This document shows, piece by piece, positions 60,901 to 64,000 of a stretch of DNA of 64,000 nucleotides. Each line of letters begins with the position of its first letter. Positions within the stretch are counted from its first letter, which is position 1. The translations under genes and the position numbers were made by a program. Below the pieces are notes generated by a model, which worked only from the letters and a program-made list of their open reading frames with translations, had not been told where the DNA came from and did not search any database. Origin of the DNA: Adenanthera pavonina (taxonomy: Eukaryota; Streptophyta; Magnoliopsida; Fabales; Fabaceae); NCBI GenBank assembly GCA_026686845.1, contig JAIVEN010000022.1, forward strand, positions 21,054,001 to 21,118,000, in the 5' to 3' direction.

Positions 60901-63900
60901 ATGAGTGAGCTCTACCATTGTTAGTTCTCACCCCCATTTCAATAGATTTATAATTTTCTTGCATTTGTGAGCTTTTTTCTCCACTTTCGTTCTTCTGAGC
61001 TTGATTATGGGTTTTAATTTAATAGATTTATTGGTTTCCTATTCTTTGTTGCAACTGTGTGATTTTAGGTTATTGAGCTTCTTAATTTAGATCAATTTGT
61101 TCTTAAAACCACCTTTGCTAGCTCATTGACATAGATGATGAGTTTATCTTTTCTCAAAATAGAGTATTTTTTTTTTCTAATGATGAACATGAAAATAACA
61201 GCTCCCCATCTTCCTTTATCATGCCCCTTCAAAGAACGTAGGTTAGCATGTATGATTGATGTATATACTTTACTAAGCTACTGCCAATTACATCATCCTA
61301 CACACAAAAATTATTTTGGTAACCATTAGATTTTGCCAAGTACTTGGGACTTCGGAATAGGGAGTCATCAACAAACTGTTCATCCAAAAGTATCAATGAA
61401 ATGAGAAATGTCACCATAGAAATTCATAAATTTCTGAGGTTGAGAACAACTCACTTAAGAAACAATACAGAGAATAAGAGATGTGGAGTTATATGGTCCT
61501 AACATTGGTAGAGATGACACATTAATAGTGTGCAATCGAAAGAAAAAAGAAACAAGAATAATATGGAGTTGAGACAAGTATCCAAACAAAACAACAATGT
61601 TAGACATCCTCCAGGTTCTATTATCAATTCATCATGTATCATTCCTTTGTTGTGTGTAATGAAGTAAGAAGGATGGGTTTCATTTGAGGCACATCATTAT
61701 GTTGGTATGCATTGATTTCTCTGAATCTATAAAAATCCATGAAGATATATACATAAAGCACTGTCACTTGTATATATTTTTTGTCACTTGTACATATTGA
61801 TAATGAATTGATGTTGACTAATTACAATGGCTAAAATAAAATTTGCTGTAAAAGAAATTAAAGGAGACTCAAAATTCGCCAAAGTTTCTTCAAGGATAGT
61901 AGAGGATCTCATCCTTTTTCATTAGAAACATGTTTTTAGTTATATATATTTTCCGTGTTCATGGTTAAACTTTGATTGCTATTTGTTATTTGTCAATTTC
62001 ATAAATTGTAGGTAAATAAAAAGATAGATTTATCAGCAAGTAGTCTATGTTAGTTGAAAGGAGAGAGTTATAGAGAAGGAAGGATGCAGTTGATGGCTCC
62101 TGGCTTTATATCCAAATGACAAAGATATACTGTGAACATATATCATGCAAATTTCTTTTAGCTTTATTGTAAACATTGATGTACTTGTTCATGGTATTGT
62201 AAGTTTATAAGGTCTGTATTGTGAAAAGTCCATGTATCATTTAATTGATCTTTTATGATTAAGACTTCATGAGTGCTTTATAAGAGTATATCTCCACTGA
62301 TTTCCTATTTACTTTGTAATTGTACTTTATGTGTGATAATCATGAATATTTAGGTCTTCTATCTATCTCCTCTAGTGGAAGAAATCCTCTGTAATGAACA
62401 AATTGTAGAGTTCTTACTCAATTATTGACCTAATTGTACATTTGTGTGGTTAAGAAGTTTAATGAACTTCAAATTCTCTCCACCTTTCTCAAGCCTAGTA
62501 GGGTTTTGTTCTTCCAAGCTAGATAATGTGTGTGTCTTTGATAAACTTACTCTTGAAAATCTCTCTCATTAATCATCTCCACATTCTTCTTAAAATCTTG
62601 AAGCTCTCTTTCTTGATGATTTATTACTACACACTACTAATTGTTGTTGTTGCAATAAAGGAATAATGAACTAAAGAGATTCATCAGTGCATTCCGTCTA
62701 AAATAAATAAATAAACCAAGGCAATTACAAATACTCTGATAAACATGTCAAAAGTGTGTTTTAATAAAAGATGTATTGACATATTTACATATATTATCAT
62801 AATAAACTAACAATTTAGACCCTAAACTAGTGGACCCTTTTAACTTTAATTAATTTAAGAAGCACAACTTGGTCTCCAAAAATAACAAATTTTTGGCAAG
62901 TATTACTTTATCCTTCCTTGAGCTCTACTTTGTCAAAGGACATTAATGTGACTTTTCATTATTGAAAGTGCAGTAGAAATGGCAATAATTCATGATCATA
63001 TTGTAGCACAGATATGGTTAGATCAAAGCAATTATTTTTTTTATTTTTAGTTATGATTTTCAAAACAATTATTCAAACAAGTTTTTTTTAATTTTTTGTT
63101 TCCAAAACTTGTTCTAAAAAATAATTTCACAAAACTATTCTAAGAACATGAAAAAACAAAACATTTTCAAACACACCCTTAATTTTTGCTTTTTTGTTCT
63201 ATTGTATTCTTTGAGACCTGCTTTTTAGCATCAATTCTCCTCACCCTATACATAGTGTTATGAAAACTAGATTAGACCGGCATGTTCAGTCATTTCAAAA
63301 ACAATTAGTGCCTAGTTCAGTCTAGAATGAAAAGATGACCGGAGATTGATAGATCTAGCCAAGAATCGGTCAACCCAATCTTGAACTAGTGAGAACCAAT
63401 ATAATTGGTGGGTTGACTGATTCATGCGGTTTAAAGAAAAAGAAGGAGAGAAGAGATGGAAAGAGAACATTAAGCTAGATGTGAAGACATGCTCTAATGT
63501 TTTGTAATCTTAGGAAGAAAAACATTATTGAAACTATATAAGCAATTCAACTAGTTAAATCTGAGAAGAAGAATAAATCTATGGCACTTTTACCTTAAAC
63601 CAATATAAACAAAACTATCCTCAGTAGTGGATCACCCAAAAATAGTGAAAATAAATGAAGAAGATGATGATAATGATAGAGTAACCTAAGCTAATAGGTG
63701 AAAAGGAAGATATGATGATGACAGAGTAACCTAAGCTCTTACGGTGAAGGATGTGGATGATGGAGAAATAGTTGAAGGAAAAAAAATCACAATTTTTTAG
63801 TTCGCAAAGAAAGCTGGCTTCAGTGGAAAAAGAAGGTGAGAGAGGGAGTAAGAAAGGAAGGGTCGAGAAGAGAGAAGGAAAGAATAAAAAAAAAAGTTAA

Positions 63901-64000
63901 ATTCAACAGCTTTTATACCCAAATACATCAACCAAAGAAATAATTTCCCGATATGCTTACAAATAAATGAATATATTTGAACCAAATAATGCTTTCAAAA
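60901..64000. other. AT-rich intergenic region without a supported gene
   Basis: No recognisable protein domain, tRNA or rRNA. Visible: a direct repeat of gatagagtaacctaagct/gacagagtaacctaagct (63676-63693 and 63720-63737), and a GA-rich block 63760-63890. A stretch at 63050-63180 (caaaacaattattcaaacaa and similar) resembles 56930-57060 and is probably a common repeat. Confidence 0.5.

Noticed and set aside
1..64000. tRNA, rRNA, CRISPR array, endogenous pararetrovirus
   Set aside because: No tRNA-like boxes, rRNA blocks or regularly spaced identical repeats seen. Reverse transcriptases present are of Ty3/gypsy and LINE type; no virus coat or movement-protein motif was noticed.

Overview
The window is nuclear DNA of a flowering plant, most likely a eudicot. 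The evidence is GT-AG introns, AT-rich intergenic DNA, plant-type protein families (a calcium-dependent protein kinase, a DAA1/MSP1-like AAA ATPase and a LURP-one-related protein), and plant Ty3/gypsy, L1-type LINE, CACTA and Stowaway-like elements. I cannot name the species. I see no bacterial-type operon, CRISPR array, rRNA or tRNA.

Gene-bearing left half. Positions 1-2618 hold the 5' part of a minus-strand Ty3/gypsy retrotransposon: LTR 2350-2618, tRNA-iMet-type primer site, broken gag-protease, and reverse transcriptase running off the edge. It is followed by the 3' part of a plus-strand CDPK gene (3170-6414, four EF-hands). The CDPK kinase exons are not visible, so the retrotransposon probably sits inside a CDPK intron, or the gene is cut off. 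A complete 16-exon plus-strand gene (11497-17916) encodes an 847-aa AAA ATPase of the Arabidopsis DAA1 type. After intergenic DNA with a MITE (19843-20629) and a frameshifted GH5 lectin-tail remnant (about 21004-21316) comes a two-exon LURP-one-related gene (25380-26135, 218 aa). A convergent minus-strand six-exon gene (32163-27038, 675 aa) encodes an unrecognised, basic, probably nuclear protein.

Transposon-rich right half (33.6-64 kb). I find no convincing host gene here. There are three decayed minus-strand LINEs: 33.6-35.57 kb, 37.8-41.06 plus 48.64-49.03 kb, and 54.05-55.87 kb. The second LINE is split by a solo-LTR-like block with ends at 41063 and 48640. That block is itself split by a CACTA element with good terminal structure (42448-47565, target duplication AGT). 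This is a three-level nest whose insertion order can be read from the sequence. Further right are an inverted pair of related LTR-like sequences (outer ends 50236 and 53650), a Stowaway-like MITE inside LINE reverse transcriptase (54662-54931), a fragment sharing the CACTA subterminal motif (about 56220-56410), and a Tat/Athila-like LTR remnant (from 58092) carrying a second copy of a repeat also found at 7435-8005.

The host genes look functionally independent, as is normal in plants. No operon logic applies and I see no new multi-gene system. The most informative features are the readable transposon nesting, a 21-bp-arm hairpin inside the CACTA element, the degenerate first AAA-like domain of the ATPase, and the unassigned 675-aa gene.
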